Source: Rhodobacter sp.
GTDB lineage: Bacteria; Pseudomonadota; Alphaproteobacteria; Rhodobacterales; Rhodobacteraceae
Assembly (NCBI GenBank): GCA_030065095.1
Contig: JASJDP010000008.1
Coordinates: 1 to 64,000, forward strand
DNA length: 64,000 bases
Reading direction: 5' to 3'
Notes under the pieces: generated by a model
Databases searched by the model: none
What the model saw: only the letters and a program-made list of their open reading frames with translations
Told to the model about the DNA's origin: nothing
Made by a program: the position numbers and the translations under genes
Part shown: in pieces, positions 18,514 to 26,549 of the stretch
Position numbering within the stretch: position 1 is the stretch's first letter
Layout: every line of letters begins with the position of its first letter

Positions 18514-19824
18514 ATGGACGGTCAACCTGAAATACTGCAAATCCTGCTGGACTATCTGCGCCAGGGGCGGGAGATCGCCGAAAGCTGGCTGCTGAGCCCC
18601 GCGGCCTGGTCGCAATTTGCACTGCTCCTGGTGGCTTTCGCCGCGGCGTGGCTGGTGAACCGCCGCGTGCAGCCCTGGCTGAGGCGTTTGCTGACACCAC
18701 CCGACGGCAAGGATACGATCCTTGCCACCGCACGGCGTTTCCTGTCGACCTTTCTGCCGCTTCTGCTGCCTCTTCTGGCCTACGCCTTTACCGGGATCGG
18801 CGAACAGATCGTCCGGTCGCTGTTCGACAGCGGCGCGGTGATCGCCTTCGGCAAGCGGGTGTTTCTGTTTCTCGCCGCCCGCGCCCTGGTGCGCGACATC
18901 GTCACCGAGCCGTTCCTGAAACTGCTGGGGCGCTTCGTCCTGGTCCCGGTGGCGGCGCTTTATGCGCTTGGGCTGTTGGGTCCGGTCGCGGCGCGGCTGG
19001 AAGCAACCGTCGTGCCGCTGGGAAACCTGTCCTTCGACCTTCTGTGGTTGGTCAAGTTCCTGGTCCTCGGCGGTGTGATCTTCTGGCTTGGGCGCTGGTC
19101 GAACACGCAATCGGCCAGCTATATCGAGGGCCAGAAAGAGATGCGGCCCGCGACGCGGCAGCTGGCGGTCAAGGCCGCGGAAATCGCGATCTTCGGCGCG
19201 GCGTTCCTGATTCTGATGAACATCATGGGCGTTTCGCTGACCTCGCTTGCCGTTCTGGGCGGTGCGATCGGCGTGGGCCTTGGGTTCGGTCTGCAGAAGA
19301 TCGCGTCGAACTTCATCTCGGGCGTGATCCTGCTGTTGGAAGGTCAGGCGACGGTCGGCGACTACGTCGAACTCGATGGCGGCGAGGCCGGCACCATTTT
19401 GAAGATGACCGCCCGGGCGATCATCCTCGAAACCTTCGACGGCCGCTGGATCGTCGTGCCGAACGAGGATTTCATCGTCACCCGTGTGGTGAACTATTCC
19501 GACAGCGGTTCGGCCAACCGGTACGAGGCGCCGTTTTCGGTCAGCTACGACACTGACATCAATCTGGTTCCCGGCATCGTCGAGGCGGCGGTGGCCACGC
19601 ATCCCGACGTTCTCGACGATCCGTTCCCGCCCGATTGCGAATTGCGCGGATTCGGCGAGTCGGGGGTGGATTTCGCGGTGGAGTTCTGGGTCAACGGCAT
19701 CGACGACGGCAAGAACAAGTACAGTTCGGACGTGCTATTCCTGATCTGGAACGCGTTGCAGGACCACGGCATCGAAATTCCCTACCCGCAGCGGGTGGTG
19801 CATATGAAGACGCCCGAAGGGTGA
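18514..19824 (+). CDS. MscS-family mechanosensitive channel
   Basis: A 436-residue inner-membrane channel of the MscS superfamily that would release solutes on hypo-osmotic shock. After a short N-terminal domain there are about five hydrophobic segments. The pore helix follows (LTSLAVLGGAIGVGLGFGLQ, near residues 243-262), then the beta domain (NFISGVILLLEGQATVGDYV, and VPNEDFIVTRVVNYS). The start ATG 18514 has AAGGGA five bases upstream; the frame is open further upstream but lacks support. The protein is larger than E. coli MscS (286) because of extra N-terminal helices. Confidence 0.92.
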   Translation: MDGQPEILQILLDYLRQGREIAESWLLSPAAWSQFALLLVAFAAAWLVNRRVQPWLRRLLTPPDGKDTILATARRFLSTFLPLLLPLLAYAFTGIGEQIVRSLFDSGAVIAFGKRVFLFLAARALVRDIVTEPFLKLLGRFVLVPVAALYALGLLGPVAARLEATVVPLGNLSFDLLWLVKFLVLGGVIFWLGRWSNTQSASYIEGQKEMRPATRQLAVKAAEIAIFGAAFLILMNIMGVSLTSLAVLGGAIGVGLGFGLQKIASNFISGVILLLEGQATVGDYVELDGGEAGTILKMTARAIILETFDGRWIVVPNEDFIVTRVVNYSDSGSANRYEAPFSVSYDTDINLVPGIVEAAVATHPDVLDDPFPPDCELRGFGESGVDFAVEFWVNGIDDGKNKYSSDVLFLIWNALQDHGIEIPYPQRVVHMKTPEG

Positions 19825-19942
19825 CGCTGGCCCGGCCGCTTCTTGAAGGCGCAAACCTTTCTGGATATGCGGCGGCGCCCTTACAACCGGCAGCGCGGAA
19901 AGTGGCGCAGGCCCATGAGGCCCGGGAAGGCGCGCACCTCTG

Positions 19943-20530
19943 TCACAGCGACCGAGCCCGCCGGTAGGCCGGCCGGTCGCGCAGGCGTGTGAAGTACGCG
20001 TCAAGCGCATCCGCAGGCATCGGGAATTTCGCCGCCACTGCCCAGCCGCTGCAATGGCAGGCGATGATGTCGGGCACGGTCAGGGTCTCACCCATCAGGA
20101 AGGGGCCGTCGCCCACGCGTTCCGTCAGCCGGTCGAGCGAGGTCTTGTATTCGTGCCTGAGCGTGTCCTTGATCGCAGGAACGCGCAACTCTTGGGGCAG
20201 GATGAAACTGTGGCGCGAGGCGGTCCACAGGAGCGCGTCGAATTCATCCAGCAGGAACTGAGTGTGACCGTCCTGGCGGGCGCGCTCCAGAGTGCCGGCG
20301 GGAAAGGTCAGCGCGCCGTGTTTGTCCGCGAGATAGGTCAGAATGGCAGTCGAATCGGTCAATGCGGTGCCGTCCTCCAGCAAGACAGGGACCTTGCCCG
20401 CCGGATTGTGGGCCCGCACGTCGTCCGAGCGCGGGGCGGCGGGCAGATGCGAGTAGGGCTGGCCAAGTTCCTCAAGCATCCAGAGCACGCGGAAAGCGCG
20501 GCTGCGGACGCCACCGATGACGGTGTACAT
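19943..20530 (-). CDS. Glutathione S-transferase family protein
   Basis: A 195-residue cytosolic GST. The N-terminal thioredoxin-like domain starts MYTVIGGVRSRAFRVLWMLE and contains the cis-Pro segment KVPVLLEDGTALTDSTAILT near residues 48-67, with the glutathione-binding D-S pair. The C-terminal helical domain includes PFLMGETLTVPDIIACHCSG, whose Asp is the N-capping residue. A much longer open frame extends to 20896 through a dispersed repeat, but homology begins at 20530. It converges on the MscS gene. Confidence 0.9.
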   Translation of the reverse strand: MYTVIGGVRSRAFRVLWMLEELGQPYSHLPAAPRSDDVRAHNPAGKVPVLLEDGTALTDSTAILTYLADKHGALTFPAGTLERARQDGHTQFLLDEFDALLWTASRHSFILPQELRVPAIKDTLRHEYKTSLDRLTERVGDGPFLMGETLTVPDIIACHCSGWAVAAKFPMPADALDAYFTRLRDRPAYRRARSL

Positions 20531-20732
20531 GGGGCGATCTCCAGTTGGTTCGCCGGCGACCATGACATGCGCTCGGCTGCCGCGCCAGTGGCTGATTATA
20601 GGGGCAATCGCGACGTCGTGGGCCTGTGTCCCGGGTTCGCCGCGCCCAGGGCTGCAGGTGGGGTTGCACCTGACGTTCTGCGGCCATGCCCAGCGAGAGC
20701 GTGATGGATTGTGAGTGCATCGCAATACCGGC

Positions 20733-20972
20733 TTTGGCCTAGAAGTTGCCATTCGCGACCAGTCTTCTGGCGCGGAATCAAGGGGCGTAGCCCCGCCGCG
20801 CCATCGCCGACCCGTCCCGAAGGGGAGGCGATTTGCTGGCGTCGCGTATCGGATTGAGGTCGTTCGGACTTTGCTGGGATAAATCGAGCCGTCCATAAGT
20901 CCGGGTCGCCTCCCCGCGGGTCGGCGATGGCCCGGCTCTTCGCTAGGTGGGCAACGTCCGCTTCAGGCCAAC
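20733..20972. repeat. Dispersed palindromic element, copy A (full form)
   Basis: The element begins TTTGGCCTAGAAG and ends CTTCAGGCCAA, so its outer ends are inverted repeats. Inside lies a core at 20796-20935 bounded by CCGCGCCATCGCCGAC and GTCGGCGATGGCCCGG. Next to these are inverted GAAGGGGAGGCGATTT-type and GGGTCGCCTCCCC-type segments. The core matches copy C in reverse orientation along nearly its whole length (for example GGTCGTTCGGACTTTGCTGG occurs in both). No coding sequence is evident. It accounts for half of the 476-bp GST-GFA gap. Confidence 0.85.
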
Positions 20973-21006
20973 CGCGACACCCGAGCCACCCACAGGGTCT
21001 TCTGCT

Positions 21007-21432
21007 CTAGGATCTGTCCGGCAGGCGCTCGAATGCGGGCAGGTCCTGCGGGACGGAGTGGAACGGCTGCAAGTCCACGGTATAAATCGCCGCCTTCGGC
21101 CCCCCGAAGGCGGCCGGGTCATTCAGCGTGCCGATCTTCAGAACCGCCGCCGCCATGTCCGGCCGCCGCGTGGTGATGTGGGTCCCGCAGGCCGGGCAGA
21201 ATTCGCGAGTGACGGGCGCTTCGAGGTCGTCACGGGTGAAGGTCGCCGGCGTGCCGAGCGTGTAGGCAAATCCCTCGTTCGGGATGACCATGAAATAGTT
21301 GGGCCCGCCGCCCGAAAAATACTGGCACTCGCGGCAATGGCATTGCGCCTTGAAGACTGGCTTGGCCGTCACTTCGTAACGCAGGGCGCCGCAATAGCAG
21401 CCGCCGGTCAGAATGTTTCTCGACATTTCCAT
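21007..21432 (-). CDS. GFA-family (CENP-V/DUF636) zinc protein
   Basis: A 141-residue protein of the glutathione-dependent formaldehyde-activating-enzyme-like family. Zinc ligands are visible in GGCYCGALRYEV (CxC), CHCRECQYFSGG (CxCxxC) and EFCPACGTHI (CxxC). Most family members have no proven substrate. The start at 21432 follows AAAGGGG; a second in-frame ATG two codons later is possible. It lies 13 nt downstream of ribA on the same strand and probably shares its transcript. Confidence 0.9.
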   Translation of the reverse strand: MEMSRNILTGGCYCGALRYEVTAKPVFKAQCHCRECQYFSGGGPNYFMVIPNEGFAYTLGTPATFTRDDLEAPVTREFCPACGTHITTRRPDMAAAVLKIGTLNDPAAFGGPKAAIYTVDLQPFHSVPQDLPAFERLPDRS

Positions 21433-21445
21433 CGCACCGCCCCTT

Positions 21446-22522
21446 TCAAAGAATATGTCCGGATTTCTTTGCCTTCGTATCGAGATATTTTGCGTTCAGC
21501 GGGTTGAGGCCGGCCTTGAGCGGCACGCGCTCTGTGACCGTCAGCCCGCAGGCCTGCAGCATGTCGACCTTGGCGGGGTTGTTGGTCAAAAGCCGCACGT
21601 CCGAAAACCCCATGCGGCGCAGGATATCGGCGCCGATGCGAAAGTCGCGTTCGTCGTCCTCGAACCCAAGGCGGTGATTCGCTTCGACGGTGTCAAAACC
21701 CTGGTCCTGCAGGCTATAGGCGCGCATCTTGTTGGCCAGGCCGATGCCCCGGCCTTCCTGGTTGAGGTAGAGCAGGACGCCCGCGCCTTCGCGGCCCATA
21801 TGGCCGAGCGCGGCGCGCAGTTGCGGGCCGCAGTCGCATTTCAGCGATCCCAGCAGGTCGCCGGTGAAGCAGGCCGAATGCAGGCGCGTCAGGACAGGCG
21901 CATCGCGGGGCGGCTGGCCGATTTCGACGGCGTAATGCTCTTCGGCGCCGTCCTCGGGGCGGAAGACGTGCAGGCGGCCGGCTTCGGAGACCTGCAGCGG
22001 GACGCGGGCGCTGATCACGGGTTCCAGCGGGCTGAGCGCGTCGAGCGCGTCGGAGGCCTTGGCGATGTCGATGGCGGTCAGTCCGGGCGCCGGGGCGTCG
22101 CCGGGCGACACCATGACCATTGCGGGAAGCAGGCGGGCGGATTTCGCCAGCCGGATCGCGGCGCGGTGCAGGTCGGCCGGGCCGTCGCGCTGGCTGCGAT
22201 GCGGGCCCTTCAGTGGCATCGTCAGGTCGTCGGAAGGATCGGCCATATTGGCGACCCAGGCGATGTCGGCGTCGTCGGGCAGAATGATCCGCGCAAGATC
22301 GCCGTCATAGGCGCGGGCCTTCAGCGTCTCGGCCCGGCGCGCGGTGACGGCAAGGACCGGATCGCCAAGCTGCCGGAGGTCCGTCAGCCGGTCGCCGGTC
22401 AGCGTTTCGGCCGCGGCGGCAAGCACACCAGAGCGACCATGGGTCAGGACCACCGGCAGGCCCATGCGCAGATCGGCCCTGGCGCGGGCGAGCTGTTCGA
22501 GGATCGTGGGCGTCAGGGACAT
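21446..22522 (-). CDS. ribA: GTP cyclohydrolase II with N-terminal extension
   Basis: First enzyme of riboflavin synthesis, converting GTP to a diaminopyrimidine with release of formate. The catalytic domain occupies roughly residues 160-358. HSACFTGDLLGSLKCDCGPQ carries the zinc cysteines and LNQEGRGIGLANKMRAYSLQ carries the catalytic region; LTNNPAKVDMLQACG follows. The first ~155 residues form an alphaproteobacterial N-terminal extension that lacks the DHBP synthase signature. It is divergent from the response-regulator gene. ribF is also in this window but not linked. Confidence 0.93.
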   Translation of the reverse strand: MSLTPTILEQLARARADLRMGLPVVLTHGRSGVLAAAAETLTGDRLTDLRQLGDPVLAVTARRAETLKARAYDGDLARIILPDDADIAWVANMADPSDDLTMPLKGPHRSQRDGPADLHRAAIRLAKSARLLPAMVMVSPGDAPAPGLTAIDIAKASDALDALSPLEPVISARVPLQVSEAGRLHVFRPEDGAEEHYAVEIGQPPRDAPVLTRLHSACFTGDLLGSLKCDCGPQLRAALGHMGREGAGVLLYLNQEGRGIGLANKMRAYSLQDQGFDTVEANHRLGFEDDERDFRIGADILRRMGFSDVRLLTNNPAKVDMLQACGLTVTERVPLKAGLNPLNAKYLDTKAKKSGHIL

Positions 22523-22670
22523 GGGCGGCCTGCGGCAGGGCTTGGGTCTTCTTCAGATATGAAACAAATGCCCGGCTGTCGACACGAGCGCGTGAAATGG
22601 TTGCAGCAAATCTTGTCGATGCCCGCCGCACGGCACACTTGTCGGCCAACGCACAAGGAGGCTTGGGCCG

Positions 22671-23357
22671 ATGTCAAACCTGAAGAAGATCCTGCTGGTC
22701 GATGACGACGAAGACCTGCGCGAGGCGCTGAGCGAGCAATTGGTGATGACCGAGGATTTCGATGTGTTCGAGGCCGGAGACGGCCACGAGGCGATGACCA
22801 AGGCCAAGGAGGGGCTTTACGATCTCGTGATCCTCGACGTGGGCCTGCCCGACACCGACGGGCGCGAGCTGTGCCGGCTGATGCGCAAGCAGGGCGTCAA
22901 ATGCCCGATCCTGATGCTGACCGGACATGACAGCGACAGCGACACGATTCTTGGGCTGGATGCAGGCGCCAACGACTACGTCACCAAGCCGTTCAAGTTT
23001 CCGGTTCTGCTGGCCCGGATCCGTGCGCAGCTGCGCCAGCACGAACAGTCGGAAGACGCGGTGTTCCAGCTTGGGCCCTACACGTTCAAGCCGGCGATGA
23101 AGATGCTGCTGACGGAAGATGAAAAGAAAATCCGGTTGACCGAGAAAGAGACCAACATCCTGAAGTTCCTCTATCGCGCAACCGAGGGCGTGGTGGCCCG
23201 CGACGTGTTGCTGCACGAGGTCTGGGGCTACAACGCGGGCGTGACGACGCATACGCTTGAGACGCATATCTACCGTCTGCGCCAAAAGATCGAACCCGAC
23301 CCGTCCAATGCCCGCTTGCTGGTGACCGAAAGCGGCGGATACCGGCTGGTCGCGTAA
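22671..23357 (+). CDS. OmpR/PhoB-family response regulator, CenR-like
   Basis: A 228-residue two-domain regulator. The receiver domain has the acidic pair in ILLVDDDEDLREALSEQL, the phosphoacceptor Asp in YDLVILDVGLPDTDG near residue 58, and Lys in YVTKPFKFP near residue 104. The C-terminal winged helix includes LTEKETNILKFLYRA and THTLETHIYRLRQKIEPDPS. The N-terminal segment strongly recalls CenR, the essential envelope regulator of Caulobacter and Rhodobacter, but I assign that from memory of sequence style. The CHASE kinase downstream is a different histidine-kinase class from CenK and is not an obvious partner. Confidence 0.85.
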   Translation: MSNLKKILLVDDDEDLREALSEQLVMTEDFDVFEAGDGHEAMTKAKEGLYDLVILDVGLPDTDGRELCRLMRKQGVKCPILMLTGHDSDSDTILGLDAGANDYVTKPFKFPVLLARIRAQLRQHEQSEDAVFQLGPYTFKPAMKMLLTEDEKKIRLTEKETNILKFLYRATEGVVARDVLLHEVWGYNAGVTTHTLETHIYRLRQKIEPDPSNARLLVTESGGYRLVA

Positions 23358-23373
23358 GGAATACCCGACTTTC

Positions 23374-23387
23374 CTGATCCAGATCAA
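23374..23387 (+). promoter_or_regulatory. FNR/FnrL-like binding site
   Basis: CTGAT-CCAG-ATCAA differs from the FNR consensus TTGAT-N4-ATCAA by one base. Its centre (23380.5) lies about 41 nt before a purine near 23421, with TTAAAG at 23408-23413 in the -10 position. This is class II activator geometry for a short transcript ending at the terminator at 23470-23496. Confidence 0.5.
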
Positions 23388-23419
23388 AGTGGCATTCTAG
23401 GGACAGGTTAAAGTCGCGA

Positions 23420-23496
23420 CTGATCCCGTCGCATGTCCGGGCAATGACATGCACCTCCCTGTTGGACTGGCCCGGGCTTCGCGCCCGGGCTTTTTT
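23420..23496 (+). ncRNA. Candidate small RNA, possibly FNR-controlled
   Basis: A predicted transcript of about 75 nt fills the gap between the CenR-like gene and the CHASE kinase. It contains a hairpin with arms GCATGTC (23431-23437) and GACATGC (23446-23452), then a single-stranded ACCTCCCTGTTGG segment that could pair with ribosome-binding sites. A strong GC hairpin with a six-T tail follows. An FNR-like box and a -10-like TTAAAG precede it. Alternatively the hairpins are only the 3' end of the regulator mRNA. No open reading frame with a ribosome site lies here. Confidence 0.45.
23470..23496 (+). terminator. Rho-independent terminator
   Basis: GCCCGGGC (23470-23477), loop TTCGC, GCCCGGGC (23483-23490) and TTTTTT (23491-23496) form a textbook intrinsic terminator for the response-regulator gene and/or the candidate small RNA. 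Confidence 0.92.
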
Positions 23497-23523
23497 CGTC
23501 CTCATCGGCGGATTTCCAGCGCG

Positions 23524-23559
23524 TTAACCTAGGTTGACGTTTCGTTAACTCTTTGTTGA
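23524..23559 (+). promoter_or_regulatory. Array of CtrA-like half sites before the CHASE kinase
   Basis: TTAA (23524), TTGA (23534), TTAA (23545) and TTGA (23556) lie in a row. The last three are spaced exactly 11 bp apart, giving two overlapping TTRA-N7-TTRA sites close to the CtrA consensus TTAA-N7-TTAA. The first two also form a 16-bp near-palindrome GTTAACCTAGGTTGAC. Confidence 0.5.
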
Positions 23560-23585
23560 GGAGCTTGCATTAACACCCCGCCGAG

Positions 23586-25466
23586 ATGATGAGATTAAGT
23601 CGTTTTCCCCGGCCTAGCGCCCTTTTGGCCGCCGCCTGCCTCGGTCTTGTGCTGTCTTTGATTTTGCCTTTTTTCTCATTGTATTACTCGCATCAAAGGC
23701 ACAACGAGGCTGCGCAGGCCACAGCCGGTGCGCTGACGACTGCGCTGCAATTGCGCCTGTCGCTGATCGAGAATCAGATTGCCGGTGCCGCCGGGTTTCT
23801 GGCGGCGGGGCGTCACATCGATGCAGCCACCTATGCCAACTACATGCGCAAGACGACCAATGCAGAGTTAGATCGGGCTTTGCGGGCGGTTGCGTTCATG
23901 CCGGCGCTACGCCGTAGCGACCTGCCGTCGGTCGAGCGTTTCATCGCGCGCAACAGCGATAGTTTTGCCGCCGAGGGCTATCCGGCGTTTTCGATCTTTC
24001 CCGAAACAGAAAACGAGGAACTGTTTCCGGTATTGCTGGTCGAGCCCGCGCGCGCGCGACTGCATGTTTTCGGCTTCGATCTTGCGTCGAACCCGGAGCG
24101 GCTCGAACTGGCAAAACGTGCCCTCAAAACGGGTCGGACCATGCTGACCGGTCCGCTGGCGCTGTCGCAGGACAGCAACGGCGCGCCGGTGAGTCTGCTG
24201 TTGATCGCACCTGTCGAAATGGCTGCGTCGGCAGCGGATCAGAGTGGCCTGCCAACGACGCGTGGCGTGGTGGCAGTCGGTGTGACACCGGTGGAAATTC
24301 TCGAAGATCTTTTAGGGGCGGTCGACGGGAGGGAAATGCGTGTTGGCTTGCTGCTGGGAAACGAGCGTCATCCCGGTTTGGCACTTGACCGGGCGGGTGC
24401 GGCGGACGGCGAGACGAAAGGTTTTTTCCGCCATCTGGCGCATGCCCGGCCGGCACCGATCAGCTTTGGAGGCAGAGTTCTTCGACTGGAATACAGCGAG
24501 GTTGTCGGTTTGACCGCGCGCGAGTTGGCGAATGCCGTGGCGTTGTTCCTATTGAGTCTGATGGCGACGAGTCTGGGCGTGGCGTACCGGTGGCGGCAAG
24601 CGCAGGTTGCCGGCGAAATCGAAGCCCGGCTTGCCCAACAGGAAGAGGAACTGCGCCGGTCCAACCAGATCATCGCACAGGCGCAGAAACAAGAGGCGCT
24701 GGGAAACCTCGTCGGCGGGGTTGCGCATGACTTCAACAACCTGCTGGCGGTGGTCCTGGGCAATGCCGAGCTTTTGGACGAGGATATCTCGGCAGCCGAG
24801 CGCGACGAATGCATGCGCCAGATCAAGATGGCCACCGAACGCGGCGGGGCGCTGTCCCGGCAGCTATTATCCTTCGGGCGCCGGGCGCTTCTGGAGCCCG
24901 GGCGCCAGGATGTCGGTGCCTTCGTCGGCGAGATGGAGTCAATGCTGCACCGCGTCATGCCGGAGACGATCGCGCTGTGCTGTTGGGTATCTCCGGGCAC
25001 CGCGCCGATTTTTATTGACCGCAGCCAGCTGGATACGGCCGTTTTGAATCTAGCGATCAACGCGCGCGACGCGATGCCGAACGGCGGCCGCCTGACGATC
25101 GAGGCGCGCAACGTCGTGCTGGGTGCTGATTTCGCTCAGGGCGACGAAGAGCTGGCTCCGGGAGTGTATGTCAGGCTGGCCGTGCACGACACCGGCCATG
25201 GCATGACGCCAGAGATGGCGGCGCAGGCGTTCGATCCGTTCTTCACCACGAAGCCGGTCGGGCAGGGTTCCGGCCTGGGGCTATCGATGGTGCTGGGTTT
25301 CGTGAGGCAATCGGGTGGCACTTTGCGGCTCGACAGCCAAAAAGCCAGGGGCACGACGGTCGAGCTTTACTTCGCTGCGCTGGAAGCCGAAGGCGAAACG
25401 GTGGTGACGATGCCTCGGGCACGCAAGGTCGCCGGGCGCGGCACCTGCACTGCGCTGCGAGGGTGA
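23586..25466 (+). CDS. CHASE-domain sensor histidine kinase
   Basis: A 626-residue membrane histidine kinase. TM1 is near residues 12-33 and a periplasmic CHASE-type sensor spans roughly 60-300. TM2 is near 312-334 and is followed by a short coiled linker. The kinase core has the phosphoacceptor His in GGVAHDFNNLLAVVLGNAEL near residue 381, the N box LNLAINARDAMPNGG near 487, HDTGHGM near 534, and FFTTKPVGQGSGLGLSMVLG near 552. This HDFNN-type kinase usually carries a C-terminal receiver domain; here the protein stops soon after the ATPase domain with an Arg-rich tail. The start is uncertain because the GAGGAG at 23558-23563 is 22 nt upstream of the ATG. Confidence 0.88.
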   Translation: MMRLSRFPRPSALLAAACLGLVLSLILPFFSLYYSHQRHNEAAQATAGALTTALQLRLSLIENQIAGAAGFLAAGRHIDAATYANYMRKTTNAELDRALRAVAFMPALRRSDLPSVERFIARNSDSFAAEGYPAFSIFPETENEELFPVLLVEPARARLHVFGFDLASNPERLELAKRALKTGRTMLTGPLALSQDSNGAPVSLLLIAPVEMAASAADQSGLPTTRGVVAVGVTPVEILEDLLGAVDGREMRVGLLLGNERHPGLALDRAGAADGETKGFFRHLAHARPAPISFGGRVLRLEYSEVVGLTARELANAVALFLLSLMATSLGVAYRWRQAQVAGEIEARLAQQEEELRRSNQIIAQAQKQEALGNLVGGVAHDFNNLLAVVLGNAELLDEDISAAERDECMRQIKMATERGGALSRQLLSFGRRALLEPGRQDVGAFVGEMESMLHRVMPETIALCCWVSPGTAPIFIDRSQLDTAVLNLAINARDAMPNGGRLTIEARNVVLGADFAQGDEELAPGVYVRLAVHDTGHGMTPEMAAQAFDPFFTTKPVGQGSGLGLSMVLGFVRQSGGTLRLDSQKARGTTVELYFAALEAEGETVVTMPRARKVAGRGTCTALRG

Positions 25467-25653
25467 GACATCGCGGCGAGGGGTTTTGTAGGACGGTTTG
25501 AAGATGGGTGATATTCCTGCGCCCGCAGCCTGGGCCGGCCATCGGCAAGCCCCAAAAAACGCAGCCGGGCGGCACGAGTTCCAAGCGGGTTCCGCTGGCG
25601 CTGGGCGGCGGGGTTGGCTAGGGTCCGCGTGGACTGCACAGGATGCCCGCGAA

Positions 25654-26442
25654 ATGCCCTTTACGATTGCCACCTGGAACATCAACTCGGTGCGGCTGCG
25701 CGAGCCGCTGGTGTTGAAGCTTCTGCAGGAGGAGGCGCCGGACATCCTTTGCCTGCAGGAATGTAAGTCGCCGGTCGAAAAGATCCCGGTCGAGGGGTTT
25801 CAGGCGCTGGGCTACACCCACTTCGCCGCACGTGGGCAAAAGGGCTATAACGGCGTCGCGGTCCTTTCCAAGCTGCCCATCGAGGATATCGGTGACAGGG
25901 ATTTCGCGGGGCTGAACCACGCCCGCCACGTGGCCGTCCGGCTGGAAAACGGGGTGGTGATCCACAACTTCTATATCCCAGCAGGCGGCGACGTGCCGGA
26001 CCGCGAGGTAAACGAGAAGTTTGGGCAAAAACTTGATTACATTACCGAAATGCGAGACCACTGGTACGCCGAGCGGCCCGAGCGGATGGTCATCGTCGGC
26101 GATTTCAACATTGCCCCCCGCGAAGACGACGTCTGGTCGCACAAGCAGCTTCTGAAGGTCGTCAGCCATACGCCCATCGAGGTCGAGCATCTGGCCGAAA
26201 TGCAGGAGGCCGGACGCTGGGTCGACGTCACCCGGACCGACATCCCCGAGGGTCTGCTCTATAGCTGGTGGAGCTACCGTGCGCGGGACTGGGACGCCGC
26301 CGACAAGGGCCGGCGGCTGGACCATATCTGGGCCACGCCGGATATCGCCGGGGCGGGGCATTCCAGCCGCATCCTGCGGGCCGCGCGGGGGTGGGAGAAA
26401 CCGTCGGACCACGCCCCGGTGTTTGCGACCTTCGATCTTTGA
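25654..26442 (+). CDS. xth: Exodeoxyribonuclease III (AP endonuclease)
   Basis: A 262-residue enzyme of base-excision repair that cuts at abasic sites and has 3'-5' exonuclease activity. The start at 25654 gives MPFTIATWNINSVRLREPLV, the family N-terminus. DILCLQECKS (metal-binding Glu), GYNGVAVLSK, VIVGDFNIAP (Asp and Asn) and the C-terminal RRLDHIWATP and KPSDHAPVFA (catalytic Asp-His) are all in place. The open frame upstream of the ATG has no supporting homology. Confidence 0.95.
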   Translation: MPFTIATWNINSVRLREPLVLKLLQEEAPDILCLQECKSPVEKIPVEGFQALGYTHFAARGQKGYNGVAVLSKLPIEDIGDRDFAGLNHARHVAVRLENGVVIHNFYIPAGGDVPDREVNEKFGQKLDYITEMRDHWYAERPERMVIVGDFNIAPREDDVWSHKQLLKVVSHTPIEVEHLAEMQEAGRWVDVTRTDIPEGLLYSWWSYRARDWDAADKGRRLDHIWATPDIAGAGHSSRILRAARGWEKPSDHAPVFATFDL

Positions 26443-26549
26443 ATCCGGTGTCGGAATAACGTCGGACTTCCATTGGAGTTTTGTCGGACTGTTTGAACGG
26501 TTGCGCGATTCTTGGCTGTGGCCCATCTTCGGGGTGAGGAGGGTGTGGA

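Noticed and set aside
18134-18733. A longer 199-residue version of the HNH protein
   Set aside because: The extra N-terminal part is antisense to the MscS gene and lacks homology; the HNH domain begins after the ATG at 18436.
19943-20896. A 317-residue version of the GST gene
   Set aside because: The extension runs through dispersed element A and is not protein-like; the GST domain starts at 20530.
25467-25653. A frameshifted receiver domain after the CHASE kinase
   Set aside because: I looked for a DD...LxLD...K pattern in the three forward frames of this short stretch and saw none.
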